This document shows, piece after piece, positions 1-7,122 of a stretch of DNA of 32,021 nucleotides (position 1 is the stretch's first letter; each line of letters starts with the position of its first letter). Made by a program: the position numbers and the translations under genes. The stretch is from an uncultured Acidobacteriia bacterium (GTDB taxonomy: Bacteria > Acidobacteriota > Terriglobia > Bryobacterales > Bryobacteraceae). The notes beneath the pieces were generated by a model that saw only the letters and a program-made list of their open reading frames with translations, made no database searches and was not told where the DNA came from. Location of the stretch: the NCBI GenBank assembly GCA_903923395.1, contig CAIXXM010000043.1, positions 1 through 32,021 on the forward strand. Direction: 5' to 3'.

Positions 1-1
1 A

Positions 2-70
2 ACACTGGCCCTATCTGGCACAGCAGGTCTCGCCTTTGTACTCACCAGACTGCGGAAACGCAAAGCTTAA
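2..70 (+). CDS. C-terminal end of a PEP-CTERM-like exported protein (partial)
   Basis: Only the last 22 codons are in the window, ending in TAA at 68-70. The readable tail is a short hydrophobic helix (LALSGTAGLAFVL) followed by a basic cluster (TRLRKRKA). That is the layout of PEP-CTERM sorting signals: a PEP motif, one membrane helix and an Arg-rich end, recognised by exosortase. The PEP motif itself would lie just outside the window, so the assignment is an inference from the helix and basic tail. A strong rho-independent terminator follows 35 bp downstream, which supports a real gene ending here. A generic C-terminal membrane anchor is the alternative. Confidence 0.6.
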   Translation, partial: TLALSGTAGLAFVLTRLRKRKA

Positions 71-104
71 GAAACACTGTCATCCTGCGAGACTTGTTTT
101 CTGC

Positions 105-132
105 GGCCTGCCCCTGTGGCAGGCCATTTTTT
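105..132 (+). terminator. Rho-independent terminator
   Basis: A perfect 8-bp GC-rich stem (GGCCTGCC at 105-112, GGCAGGCC at 118-125) with a 5-nt loop is followed by A and six T residues (126-132). It lies 35 bp after the stop codon of the partial gene at the left edge and reads in the same direction. Confidence 0.9.
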
Positions 133-245
133 GTTGTTCTCAGTTATGGCTTGATAGTAAGTTACTGGAGAGACGGTGCCGGCGGAATGCTGATCAACCA
201 ATAGAGAACCGACTTCACTTAGTGGAGTGCTTCAAACAGAAAGAT

Positions 246-434
246 GATTATTCCAATGACTGGAATAATCAGTCACAATCGGTTGTGATGTTAGACACGC
301 GGCTGCCAACCGCGTTTCGGGCTATGGCCGTGCCGGCCACGGAAGTGGATGAATACACCGCCTGGCCTGGGCACGCGCGCCAGAATGGCGCACGAACATC
401 AAGAGATAGATACTGATGGACCCAGGAACGTTCC
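246..434. other. Non-coding stretch with a series of hairpins/palindromes
   Basis: Between the terminator at 132 and the end of the sialidase-like gene at 471 there is no convincing gene. The stretch holds consecutive perfect inverted repeats: 246-255/261-270 (10-bp stem, 5-nt loop), 273-278/283-288 (6 bp, loop TCGG), 297-302/310-315 (6 bp), 325-330/334-339 (6 bp, 3-nt loop), 377-382/386-391 (6 bp, loop GAA) and the 10-bp palindrome GGAACGTTCC at 425-434. The first two also allow an alternative pairing of TGACT (257-261) with AGTCA (271-275). It could be a structured RNA, a cluster of repeat-element remnants, or a 3' region; nothing visible decides between these. Confidence 0.5.
373..397. repeat. 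25-bp intergenic repeat, copy 1
   Basis: This 25-bp stretch is identical to 6247-6271. Its core is a short hairpin, GCGCCA-GAA-TGGCGC (377-391). Both copies lie in non-coding DNA downstream of genes and in the same orientation, as expected of a dispersed REP-like palindromic element. The flanking bases are not similar. Confidence 0.7.
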
Positions 435-470
435 GGCCTGAATCGTCCACTAAATTTGTGAATCAGACCG

Positions 471-2255
471 CTAGCGCCCCGCGCGCCAGTTCCCCACGGC
501 TTCAGAAGTGCGCAGATAGCGGTCATATAGTCGTAACTGTTCCACCTGCCCGTAGATCTTCACACCGAAGACCGCTGAGGAAAGTCCGTTGACGTCCCCC
601 AGTTCGAGAGGGAAGCGGCCCCAGCCGTAATCCCTCACGGCACCGCCGTCATTGAGCACGCCATCGATCACATAACTAACCACCTTCGCGCCGCCATCCA
701 CGGTCACTGTGACATGCTGCCAGGTGTTCACCTTTAGCGTTCCCGGATGCAGGCCCGAATCGGAATCCCAGGTGAACTCCTGCTTGCCGTCATTGAGAAC
801 CAGCCGTAACGTCGAATGGTCAGAGAGCAGCAGGGCCAGGCCTTTTTTCTTGTCGCGGGCATCCAGGATGACCTGCCCCGCACTCAACTCCCGCAGGCGC
901 AGCCAGAAATCGAGGGTGAAGCCGCGCCGTTCCGCCAGATTCGGCAACTTCGGCAGCGTCACCGGACCAGCGCCCGCCTCCAGGACCAGCCCCTTCCTGG
1001 CCACCGCTTTGTTTTCCGCCTGATGCCACAGGCCTTCAAGCAGCGAAGGATCAATCTCATGGGTACGCGCGATGGTCTTCTGCGTCTCCGTCACATAGTA
1101 ATGGCCATCCTGCTCAATGAAGTCCGGATAACTGGACCCGACCTTCGGATCATCGTTATACAGCACAATCTCCGGCTCAGACCAATAGATATAACCATTC
1201 TTTTCCACGCCGCCGGAGATCCAGTTCGGATTGCGCCCCAGGTATGCATTCCAGTTCGGCACCAGTTGCGTACTCTCTCCGCCGTGGTTGTTGTACCAGA
1301 GGATATATTTCCCGTTGGAGAACTTCTTCACAAAGTTTGCCGCGCGGTTGTGCTTGATCCAGCGCCCTCCGGGAGAGTACACCGCATAGGCGGAAGGTGT
1401 CCAAGTATGTCCACCATCGCGGCTGTAGGCAGCGGCGTTATACCCGTCAATCGTCCGGTAAGTCGCATAAAGTGACCCATCATTCATCACGACGGGATTC
1501 GCTTCATCAGACACCGGCCCGCGTGGCGCGCGAAGCCCCTCATCCCCATCCGGCAGCAGCACCCAATGGATCTTCTTCGGATCTTTCTCCGTCAGGATAT
1601 TGTCACTCCGCAGGAAGCAGCCCTGCGACTCCACCATTCCGCCCGGACTTCCCCAGCGCCCCACCTTCGCATAGCCGAAAATCGCATACTTACCCGCGAT
1701 CACAGGCTTCCCTACGCCCCAAAAGTTCAGGATCGCGCCGTTCGCATTGTTCTCCCGGTCGATCCGCATCTTGCGCATCGGAATCTCATAGCGCTCCGTG
1801 GACCAGGTGCGCCCGTTGTCGTCGGAGTACTTGAACATATAGGAACCCATCGTGTCCACGCGGTGCGCGAAGGTCTCATTATTCACGTTGGGCAGGACCC
1901 GCAGATTATCCCGGTTGTAGTTATAGAACACATAGACACGTCCAGACGGCACCTTCAACGGCATGACCCAGGAGGCTTCCGGACCCGAAGCGGGCTCGAT
2001 ATCCACCAGCGGCGTCCACGTCTTGCCCCGGTCTTTCGAAATGGTGGACACGATGTGTTGCGCATTCTGGCCCTCTTTGCCAATGCCGGTGGTCAGCACG
2101 CAGAGCCAATTGCCATCGTTGGTGATCACCACATAGGGCTGATCCACGTAGTTTTCATGGGGAATCTCCGGCGCATTGTCGACCAGCCTTGGATCGGCCA
2201 GAGGCTGGGCAAGAGCGGAGACAGCGGAGAGAAACAACCACAGGGCAGTGCGCAT
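471..2255 (-). CDS. Exported sialidase-like (BNR/Asp-box) protein with C-terminal LamG-like domain
   Basis: The protein has 594 aa. Residues 1-17 form a signal peptide (hydrophobic LWLFLSAVSALA, then Q). Three Asp-box motifs of the S-x-D-x-G-x-T-W type are visible: SKDRGKTW (73-80), SDDNGRTW (144-151) and SRDGGHTW (278-285). They are typical of six-bladed sialidase/exo-glycosidase propellers. Residues about 420-590 resemble a concanavalin A-like/LamG carbohydrate-binding domain (RGFTLDFWLRL, WQHVTVTVD, YVIDGVLNDG, VEQLRLYDRYL). It probably acts on, or binds, sugars in the periplasm or outside the cell. Asp boxes are structural, so sialidase activity itself is not shown. The ATG at 2255 has no obvious Shine-Dalgarno, but it starts directly at the signal peptide. 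The gene is divergent from the cyanophycinase gene, with 64 bp between the starts. Confidence 0.85.
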   Translation of the reverse strand: MRTALWLFLSAVSALAQPLADPRLVDNAPEIPHENYVDQPYVVITNDGNWLCVLTTGIGKEGQNAQHIVSTISKDRGKTWTPLVDIEPASGPEASWVMPLKVPSGRVYVFYNYNRDNLRVLPNVNNETFAHRVDTMGSYMFKYSDDNGRTWSTERYEIPMRKMRIDRENNANGAILNFWGVGKPVIAGKYAIFGYAKVGRWGSPGGMVESQGCFLRSDNILTEKDPKKIHWVLLPDGDEGLRAPRGPVSDEANPVVMNDGSLYATYRTIDGYNAAAYSRDGGHTWTPSAYAVYSPGGRWIKHNRAANFVKKFSNGKYILWYNNHGGESTQLVPNWNAYLGRNPNWISGGVEKNGYIYWSEPEIVLYNDDPKVGSSYPDFIEQDGHYYVTETQKTIARTHEIDPSLLEGLWHQAENKAVARKGLVLEAGAGPVTLPKLPNLAERRGFTLDFWLRLRELSAGQVILDARDKKKGLALLLSDHSTLRLVLNDGKQEFTWDSDSGLHPGTLKVNTWQHVTVTVDGGAKVVSYVIDGVLNDGGAVRDYGWGRFPLELGDVNGLSSAVFGVKIYGQVEQLRLYDRYLRTSEAVGNWRAGR

Positions 2256-2260
2256 CGGTG

Positions 2261-2288
2261 TTGAGGATATCGCACCGCAGCGTAAGAT
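2261..2288 (+). promoter_or_regulatory. Candidate sigma-70-type promoter for the cyanophycinase gene
   Basis: TTGAGG (2261-2266) and TAAGAT (2283-2288) are separated by 16 bp, with 4 of 6 matches to each consensus hexamer. They lie 31 bp ahead of the ATG at 2320, in the gap between two divergent genes. Moderate matches of this kind can occur by chance. Confidence 0.3.
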
Positions 2289-2319
2289 TGTTCAAAGCCC
2301 AAATACAAGGAACAGTCTC

Positions 2320-3237
2320 ATGGCGATTGATCTCAAAACCCCGGTTATCCTTTTCACTGCCCTGCTATGCTCCACCGTTTTGCACGCGCAACAGCCGGAA
2401 TACGGCCCCGCGAAAGGCACCCTGGTAATCCAGGGCGGCGGCTCTGACGCGGGCACGGGCATTTTCGAAACCTTCATCAACGCGGCAGGCGGGCTCGGCG
2501 CGAAGATCGTCGTCGTCCCCACAGCCGGCGGCAACAAGAATCCGGATGGCTCATGGAAAGAGTACAAGGCGGAACAGGTTCTGGCGCGCTGGAAGGAACG
2601 CGGCGCCACCAACGTTCACATGCTGCACACGCATGACCCCAAAGTTGCCAATACAGAGGAGTTCGCCAAGGTGTTGCGCGATGCCAAAGCTGTCTGGTTC
2701 GATGGCGGCAGGCAGTGGAACATCGTCGATTCCTACGCGAACACTTTGACGCTGAAGGAATTCCACGCAGTGCTGGAGCGCGGCGGCGTGATCGGTGGCA
2801 GTTCCGCCGGAGCCACAATCCTGGGCGACTATCTGGTCCGTGGAGCAGTGGCGGGCTCAGAGATCGTGATGACGCCGGAACCGGAACATGAGCACGGTTT
2901 CGCCTTCCTCCGCAAAGTAGCCATCGATCAGCACATCAATACGCGCAACCGCTGGGATGACATCATCCCGGTCATCAAGAAATACCCGCACATGCTCGGC
3001 ATCGGTCTCTCCGAAGGCACGGCAATCGTGGTCACCGGGGATCGTTTCACGGTCATTGGCAAGTGGAAGGTCGCCATCCACGACAACACACGCCAATACC
3101 AGCCGTGGGAGAAGCCGTATTACGTGCTGTCACTGGGGGATGTCTACAACATGAAGACACGCACCATCGAAAAATACGGCAATGGTTCTCCGGTCCCGCC
3201 CCCTGCAATTACGGGGACCAAGCCCAGTGCCCGCTGA
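2320..3237 (+). CDS. Exported cyanophycinase-like peptidase (family S51)
   Basis: From the ATG at 2320 (AAGGA at 2307-2311) the protein has 305 aa. A longer reading is open upstream, but it would run into the divergent gene and bury the signal peptide. Residues 1-23 are a signal peptide (VILFTALLCSTVLHA, then QQ). The S51 hallmarks are present: a Gly-rich start (VIQGGGSDAG), the nucleophile motif GGSSAGA with Ser162, the conserved DQH with His205 followed by an Arg-rich stretch, and GIGLSEGTAIVV near the end. Cyanophycinases cut the Asp-Arg polymer cyanophycin to beta-Asp-Arg dipeptides. An exported form would use external polymer as a nitrogen source. No cyanophycin synthetase is in the window, so the true substrate may be another beta-aspartyl peptide. 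Confidence 0.88.
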   Translation: MAIDLKTPVILFTALLCSTVLHAQQPEYGPAKGTLVIQGGGSDAGTGIFETFINAAGGLGAKIVVVPTAGGNKNPDGSWKEYKAEQVLARWKERGATNVHMLHTHDPKVANTEEFAKVLRDAKAVWFDGGRQWNIVDSYANTLTLKEFHAVLERGGVIGGSSAGATILGDYLVRGAVAGSEIVMTPEPEHEHGFAFLRKVAIDQHINTRNRWDDIIPVIKKYPHMLGIGLSEGTAIVVTGDRFTVIGKWKVAIHDNTRQYQPWEKPYYVLSLGDVYNMKTRTIEKYGNGSPVPPPAITGTKPSAR

Positions 3238-3268
3238 AAATCCTGCCCGCGCAAAATCCTGATAGTCT

Positions 3269-3303
3269 GGTGTCAGCCCCATTTGCACATGGCGGCTGAC
3301 ACC
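3269..3303 (+). promoter_or_regulatory. Strong hairpin directly before the cytochrome gene start codon
   Basis: GGTGTCAGCC (3269-3278) pairs perfectly with GGCTGACACC (3294-3303). An inner CCAT/ATGG pair (3279-3282/3289-3292) extends the stem apart from one unpaired base. The structure ends two bases before the ATG at 3306 and occupies the place where a ribosome-binding site should be; no free Shine-Dalgarno is visible. There is no T-run, so it is not a classical terminator of the gene ending at 3237. It could be a translational control hairpin or a protein-binding operator. Confidence 0.55.
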
Positions 3304-3305
3304 CT

Positions 3306-6158
3306 ATGCCCAAAGTCAAAGTCATCCAATGGTCCGCACTGCTGCCCCTGGCACTGATCCCCGTTTACTTCGTCGCTTCCGATCAAAAGCCAGTACACGC
3401 GGCCGCCAAGGGGCCTGACTTTGTCACTTTTGAATCTGGTCAGGTGCGCCCGCTTGCGCTCTCGCCCGATGGCAATACGCTCTTTGCAGTCAACACACCC
3501 AACGGGACCCTGGAAATCTTTGATCTGACGAATGGCTCGCCGGTGTTTACCACCCGGGTGCCCGTTGGACTGGAACCAGTAGCCGTCGCCGCCCCGAATA
3601 ACAGCGAGGTCTGGGTCACGAACCACCTCTCCGACAGCGTGAGCGTCGTCTCACTTACTGGCACACCGCACGTCGTCCGGACTCTGCTTGTTGGCGATGA
3701 ACCCCGCGATATTGTCTTCGCCGGCGATCCTGCTTCCCCCCGCGCTTTCATCACCACCGCGCACAGGGGCCAACGCCGTACAGACCCCGCCCTCGCCAAC
3801 GTGCCGGGAGCGGGCGACCCGCAACTGACCACGCCTGGCGTCCCGCGCGCCGATGTCTGGGTCTTTGACAACCAAAACGAGATTCCCCTCAAGATCGTCT
3901 CCGTCTTCACGGACACTCCCCGCGCCCTCGCCGTTACCCCCGACCGAAAAACCGTCTACGTGGCCGGCTTCAAGACCGGGAACCAGACCACAGTGGTGAA
4001 TGAAGGCCGCGTTTGCGTTGGCTTTCAGAACAAGCCCTGCAAACTGGCGGTGGATGGAACCACGAGCCCTGGCGGCAATCCCGGTCCTGCCACCGATGCG
4101 TCTGGCGAACCGGCACCCGAAACCGGCTTGATCGTGAAATTCAACAACAAGAGCGGCCATTGGGAAGACGGTCTGCAGCGCAACTGGGATGGTTCGGTGC
4201 GCTTCAATCTGCCCGATACCGATGTCTTTGCGATTGATGCCGCCTCGCTACAGCCCACCACTGCCATCGCGCATGTGGGTACCACGCTCTTCAACATGGC
4301 TGTCAATCCGGCAAATGGCAAGCTCTACGTGACCAATACGGAAGCCTTCAACAATGTCCGCTTCGAAGGCCCCGGCATTTATGGCGGCTCCACGGTGCAG
4401 GGGCATATCGCCGAAGCCCGCATTACTGTGTTCGACGGCCAGTCCGTGCTGCCCCGCCGCCTCAACAAACACATCGATTACACGAAGCTGGCTTCAGATC
4501 CCGCCTTCGATCCCTCCACCAAGAGCCACAGCCTTTCCATGCCACTCGAAATGGCCATCTCCGCCGACGGCGCACGGGTTTACGTTGCGGCCTTTGGATC
4601 GAGCACCATCGGTGTCCTGGATTCGGGCCGCCTCGAAAACGATACCCTCGACCCCGTCAATGATTCCAATGCCTACATGCCGGTTTCCGGCGGCGGTGTG
4701 AGCGGCGTCATCCTGGATGAAAACCGCGGCGTGCTCTACACCATGACGCGCTTTGATAACGCCGTGAAGGTGATGGATCTGACCAGCTATGCCGAGACCG
4801 CGGCGCTGGTCCTGCCGAACCCCGAACCAAGCTCCGTGGTGGCGGGCCGGCCGGTTCTCTATGACGCCACGAAGTACTCCGGCAATGGAGAAGCCACCTG
4901 CGCCAGTTGCCACATCTTTGGAGACATGGACGACCTCGCCTGGGATCTGGGCAACCCGGATGACGTGGTGAAAGCCAGTCCCATCCCCATCAATCTCGGG
5001 CCGCTGTTCAATCTGCTCAGCCTTCTGAACTCGACGGGTCTGCCTTCCAAGATCAACGGCAGCGGCAATATCGCCCAGTTCCATCCCATGAAGGGACCCA
5101 TGACGACGCAGACCCTGCGCGGACTGAAATACTCGGGTGCCATGCACTGGCGCGGCGACCGTTCCGTGGGTGCCTACGGGACGGACCCCACCGACACGAC
5201 GCTATCGTTCAAGAACTTCATCGGAGCCTTCCAGGGCCTCGTGGGGATGCCGAACCTGCCCTCCGATGCCGACATGCAGCGCTTCGCCGATTTCCAGCTC
5301 CAAGTGATGCTGCCGCCGAACCCGGTGCGCAATCTAGATAACTCACTCAATGACTCACAGACCCGCGGCCAGGCTTTCTATTCCGGCCCGCGCCCGTCCG
5401 ATGGCACCGTGACCACACCGGCGCAGGAAGCGCTGCTGGGGGGCAAGACGTCCTTCACCTGCAACGGCTGCCATACGCTGGATGCCGCACAGGGCTTCTT
5501 CGGCACGGGCGGCAACCAGAGCTTCGAAGTCCAAACGCAAACCGTCAAGATTCCGCACTTGCGCAATGCTTACGCCAAGGTCGGGATGTTTGGCACGCCG
5601 AAAGTCGCATTCTTTGACTCTGCGGATTCCGGCCCCATGGGAGACCAGATCCGCGGCTTCGGCTTCCTGGCGGATGGTTCCACTGACACGCTGTTCCGCT
5701 TCTTCAACGCGGGCGTCTTCGCGCCAACCAGCAACTCCGGCTTCCCGCAAGTGAACCCCGACCAAACGCGCCGGGATGTGGAGCAGTACATCCTTGCCTT
5801 CGATACCGATCTTGCGCCCATCGTGGGACAGCAGGTAACGTTGACATCCACGAATGCGGCGTCTGCTGGCCCGCGCATCAACCTGCTGCTGCAACGGGCG
5901 GGCGCACCGTTTACTTCGAAAGCTTTGGGCGGCAATGTAGTGGAGTGTGACGTGGTGGCCAACGTGGTGTTGAACGGCCGCGTGATGGGCTTCCTTTACG
6001 ACCCAGCCGCGGGCAACTTCATCCCCGACGACGGCTCTGACCGCGTCTCCGATGCCACGCTGCGGGCGCTCGCCGCCACAGCCGGGATGGAAGTGACTTA
6101 CACAGCAACCACACCAGGCTCCGGCGCGCGCATCGCTTTCGCGCAAAACACGAACTAG
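3306..6158 (+). CDS. YVTN-type beta-propeller fused to di-haem cytochrome c (CcpA/MauG-like)
   Basis: The protein has 950 aa and an N-terminal hydrophobic signal segment (about residues 9-25). Residues about 35-500 contain repeated propeller strands of the YncE/YVTN type (LALSPDGNTLFAVN, LAVTPDRKTVYVAG, MAISADGARVYVAAFG). The C-terminal third carries two haem c attachment motifs, CASCH (532-536) and CNGCH (719-723), in a context typical of di-haem cytochrome c peroxidase/MauG relatives (MKGPMTTQTLRGL, HWRGDR, KIPHLRNAYAKVGMFG). It should be a periplasmic redox protein; the electron donor and substrate are unknown. The ATG at 3306 is chosen because it opens the signal peptide, although a hairpin abuts it. 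It lies 68 bp after the cyanophycinase gene and may be cotranscribed with it. Confidence 0.87.
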   Translation: MPKVKVIQWSALLPLALIPVYFVASDQKPVHAAAKGPDFVTFESGQVRPLALSPDGNTLFAVNTPNGTLEIFDLTNGSPVFTTRVPVGLEPVAVAAPNNSEVWVTNHLSDSVSVVSLTGTPHVVRTLLVGDEPRDIVFAGDPASPRAFITTAHRGQRRTDPALANVPGAGDPQLTTPGVPRADVWVFDNQNEIPLKIVSVFTDTPRALAVTPDRKTVYVAGFKTGNQTTVVNEGRVCVGFQNKPCKLAVDGTTSPGGNPGPATDASGEPAPETGLIVKFNNKSGHWEDGLQRNWDGSVRFNLPDTDVFAIDAASLQPTTAIAHVGTTLFNMAVNPANGKLYVTNTEAFNNVRFEGPGIYGGSTVQGHIAEARITVFDGQSVLPRRLNKHIDYTKLASDPAFDPSTKSHSLSMPLEMAISADGARVYVAAFGSSTIGVLDSGRLENDTLDPVNDSNAYMPVSGGGVSGVILDENRGVLYTMTRFDNAVKVMDLTSYAETAALVLPNPEPSSVVAGRPVLYDATKYSGNGEATCASCHIFGDMDDLAWDLGNPDDVVKASPIPINLGPLFNLLSLLNSTGLPSKINGSGNIAQFHPMKGPMTTQTLRGLKYSGAMHWRGDRSVGAYGTDPTDTTLSFKNFIGAFQGLVGMPNLPSDADMQRFADFQLQVMLPPNPVRNLDNSLNDSQTRGQAFYSGPRPSDGTVTTPAQEALLGGKTSFTCNGCHTLDAAQGFFGTGGNQSFEVQTQTVKIPHLRNAYAKVGMFGTPKVAFFDSADSGPMGDQIRGFGFLADGSTDTLFRFFNAGVFAPTSNSGFPQVNPDQTRRDVEQYILAFDTDLAPIVGQQVTLTSTNAASAGPRINLLLQRAGAPFTSKALGGNVVECDVVANVVLNGRVMGFLYDPAAGNFIPDDGSDRVSDATLRALAATAGMEVTYTATTPGSGARIAFAQNTN

Positions 6159-6169
6159 CCGGCAAAGGC

Positions 6170-6210
6170 CGGGGCGGCCTCATGACATACAAGCATTCGC
6201 CGCCGCCCCG
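6170..6210. terminator. Possible hairpin terminator between convergent genes
   Basis: CGGGGCGGC (6170-6178) pairs with GCCGCCCCG (6202-6210) across a 23-nt loop, 12 bp after the cytochrome stop codon. No clean T-run follows, so rho-independent function is uncertain; a T-rich patch (TTTCTTAA) comes about 20 bp later. Confidence 0.35.
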
Positions 6211-6246
6211 AGGTCCGTTTTGCGGCGGTTTCTTAACACGTGTGGA

Positions 6247-6271
6247 ACGCGCGCCAGAATGGCGCACGAAC
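6247..6271. repeat. 25-bp intergenic repeat, copy 2
   Basis: Identical over 25 bp to 373-397, including the GCGCCA-GAA-TGGCGC hairpin core. It lies between the convergent cytochrome gene and the small exported protein gene. The 232-bp gap (6159-6390) also contains an 11-bp direct repeat, GTCCGTTTTGC, at 6213-6223 and 6358-6368. No gene is supported in this gap. Confidence 0.7.
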
Positions 6272-6390
6272 GGGTGGCTTGGAGGGCCAACCGCACAGGC
6301 GCGAGGGCCGCGCGGCAATTCTGAACAGAAACCGCAGCGTTGTATCGGCCCGAAGGCGTCCGTTTTGCCAGCGAATACTGAAGCGGCGAG

Positions 6391-7074
6391 TTACTTGCCC
6401 GCCGCAGGGTGGACAATCTTCACGAGTTCGAATTCGCCTTCTTTGATCAGGCCGACCCCCGGCGCGTACCACTTATGCTCCGTGACACCGGCTTCCATGG
6501 AACTGGTTTCTTTCATATGCACGCAGTTGGTGAACGTGCCTGCCGCAACTTTTACGGTCTCACTTACTGACACCACCTCCGCGCGGTCCACACCGACGCC
6601 GGGGGCCTGTTCCTGATAGAACTTCTGGCCGGTCTTGGACTGACCCGGCATCATCAGCCCGAACTGCGCACCCTTGACGCCGTGCAACCAGGTACCGCCA
6701 TGACCGCTGATCTTGCCGTTCTTATACTCGTCCACGTCTTCGCCGAAGTAATAAACATCGCCGTTGGTTTTGTCGATGCCATAATAATCGCGGGTAACTT
6801 CGCTTAACTGACCATTCTTCATCTCGCGATCTTCAAAGACCCTGGTTTCATAACCGGCTATGTTGCGGGTCTCTGGCAGCACCGTGGAGACCATCGTATC
6901 TTTGCCATGGGCATAGTAAAGCTGTGTGCCCGGAGTAAACAGCCAGTACCTGTTCGTCCCGAGCGGGGCGATTGCAGACTTCTCCACATTGAATTTGGTC
7001 TGGAAGCCTGCCTGCCATGCCAACGCGATGACAGCGGTAGCCGTGAAGAGAATAAGAGTTTGTAATTTGCGCAT
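6391..7074 (-). CDS. Exported protein of unknown function
   Basis: From the ATG at 7074 the protein has 227 aa; an ATG at 7095 would add seven residues before the signal peptide. Neither start has a strong Shine-Dalgarno. Residues 1-20 are a signal peptide (LQTLILFTATAVIALAWQA). The body is predicted to be a beta-rich soluble domain. Its C-terminal part (AAGTFTNCVHMKE, then TEHKWYAPGVGLIKEGEFE) resembles periplasmic proteins annotated as hypothetical in many Acidobacteria and Planctomycetes, where the 'YAPGVGLV' block is conserved. No catalytic motif is visible. The gene starts 48 bp after the radical SAM gene stop on the same strand and may share its transcript. Confidence 0.7.
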   Translation of the reverse strand: MRKLQTLILFTATAVIALAWQAGFQTKFNVEKSAIAPLGTNRYWLFTPGTQLYYAHGKDTMVSTVLPETRNIAGYETRVFEDREMKNGQLSEVTRDYYGIDKTNGDVYYFGEDVDEYKNGKISGHGGTWLHGVKGAQFGLMMPGQSKTGQKFYQEQAPGVGVDRAEVVSVSETVKVAAGTFTNCVHMKETSSMEAGVTEHKWYAPGVGLIKEGEFELVKIVHPAAGK

Positions 7075-7122
7075 GTGAGTTACTCTACGCCGCATGGATG
7101 AAATATTACTGAAAGCCGGTAA

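Noticed and set aside
36-416. 126-codon open frame on the plus strand at the left edge
   Set aside because: It runs through a clear terminator and the hairpin-rich spacer, has no ribosome-binding site and shows a composition unlike the real proteins nearby.
3651-4160. 169-codon open frame antisense in the propeller region
   Set aside because: It is a shadow of repeated propeller strands on the sense strand.
5355-6146. 263-codon open frame antisense to the cytochrome gene
   Set aside because: It is a high-GC shadow of the 950-aa gene, which has haem motifs and a signal peptide; the antisense product shows no domain or motif.
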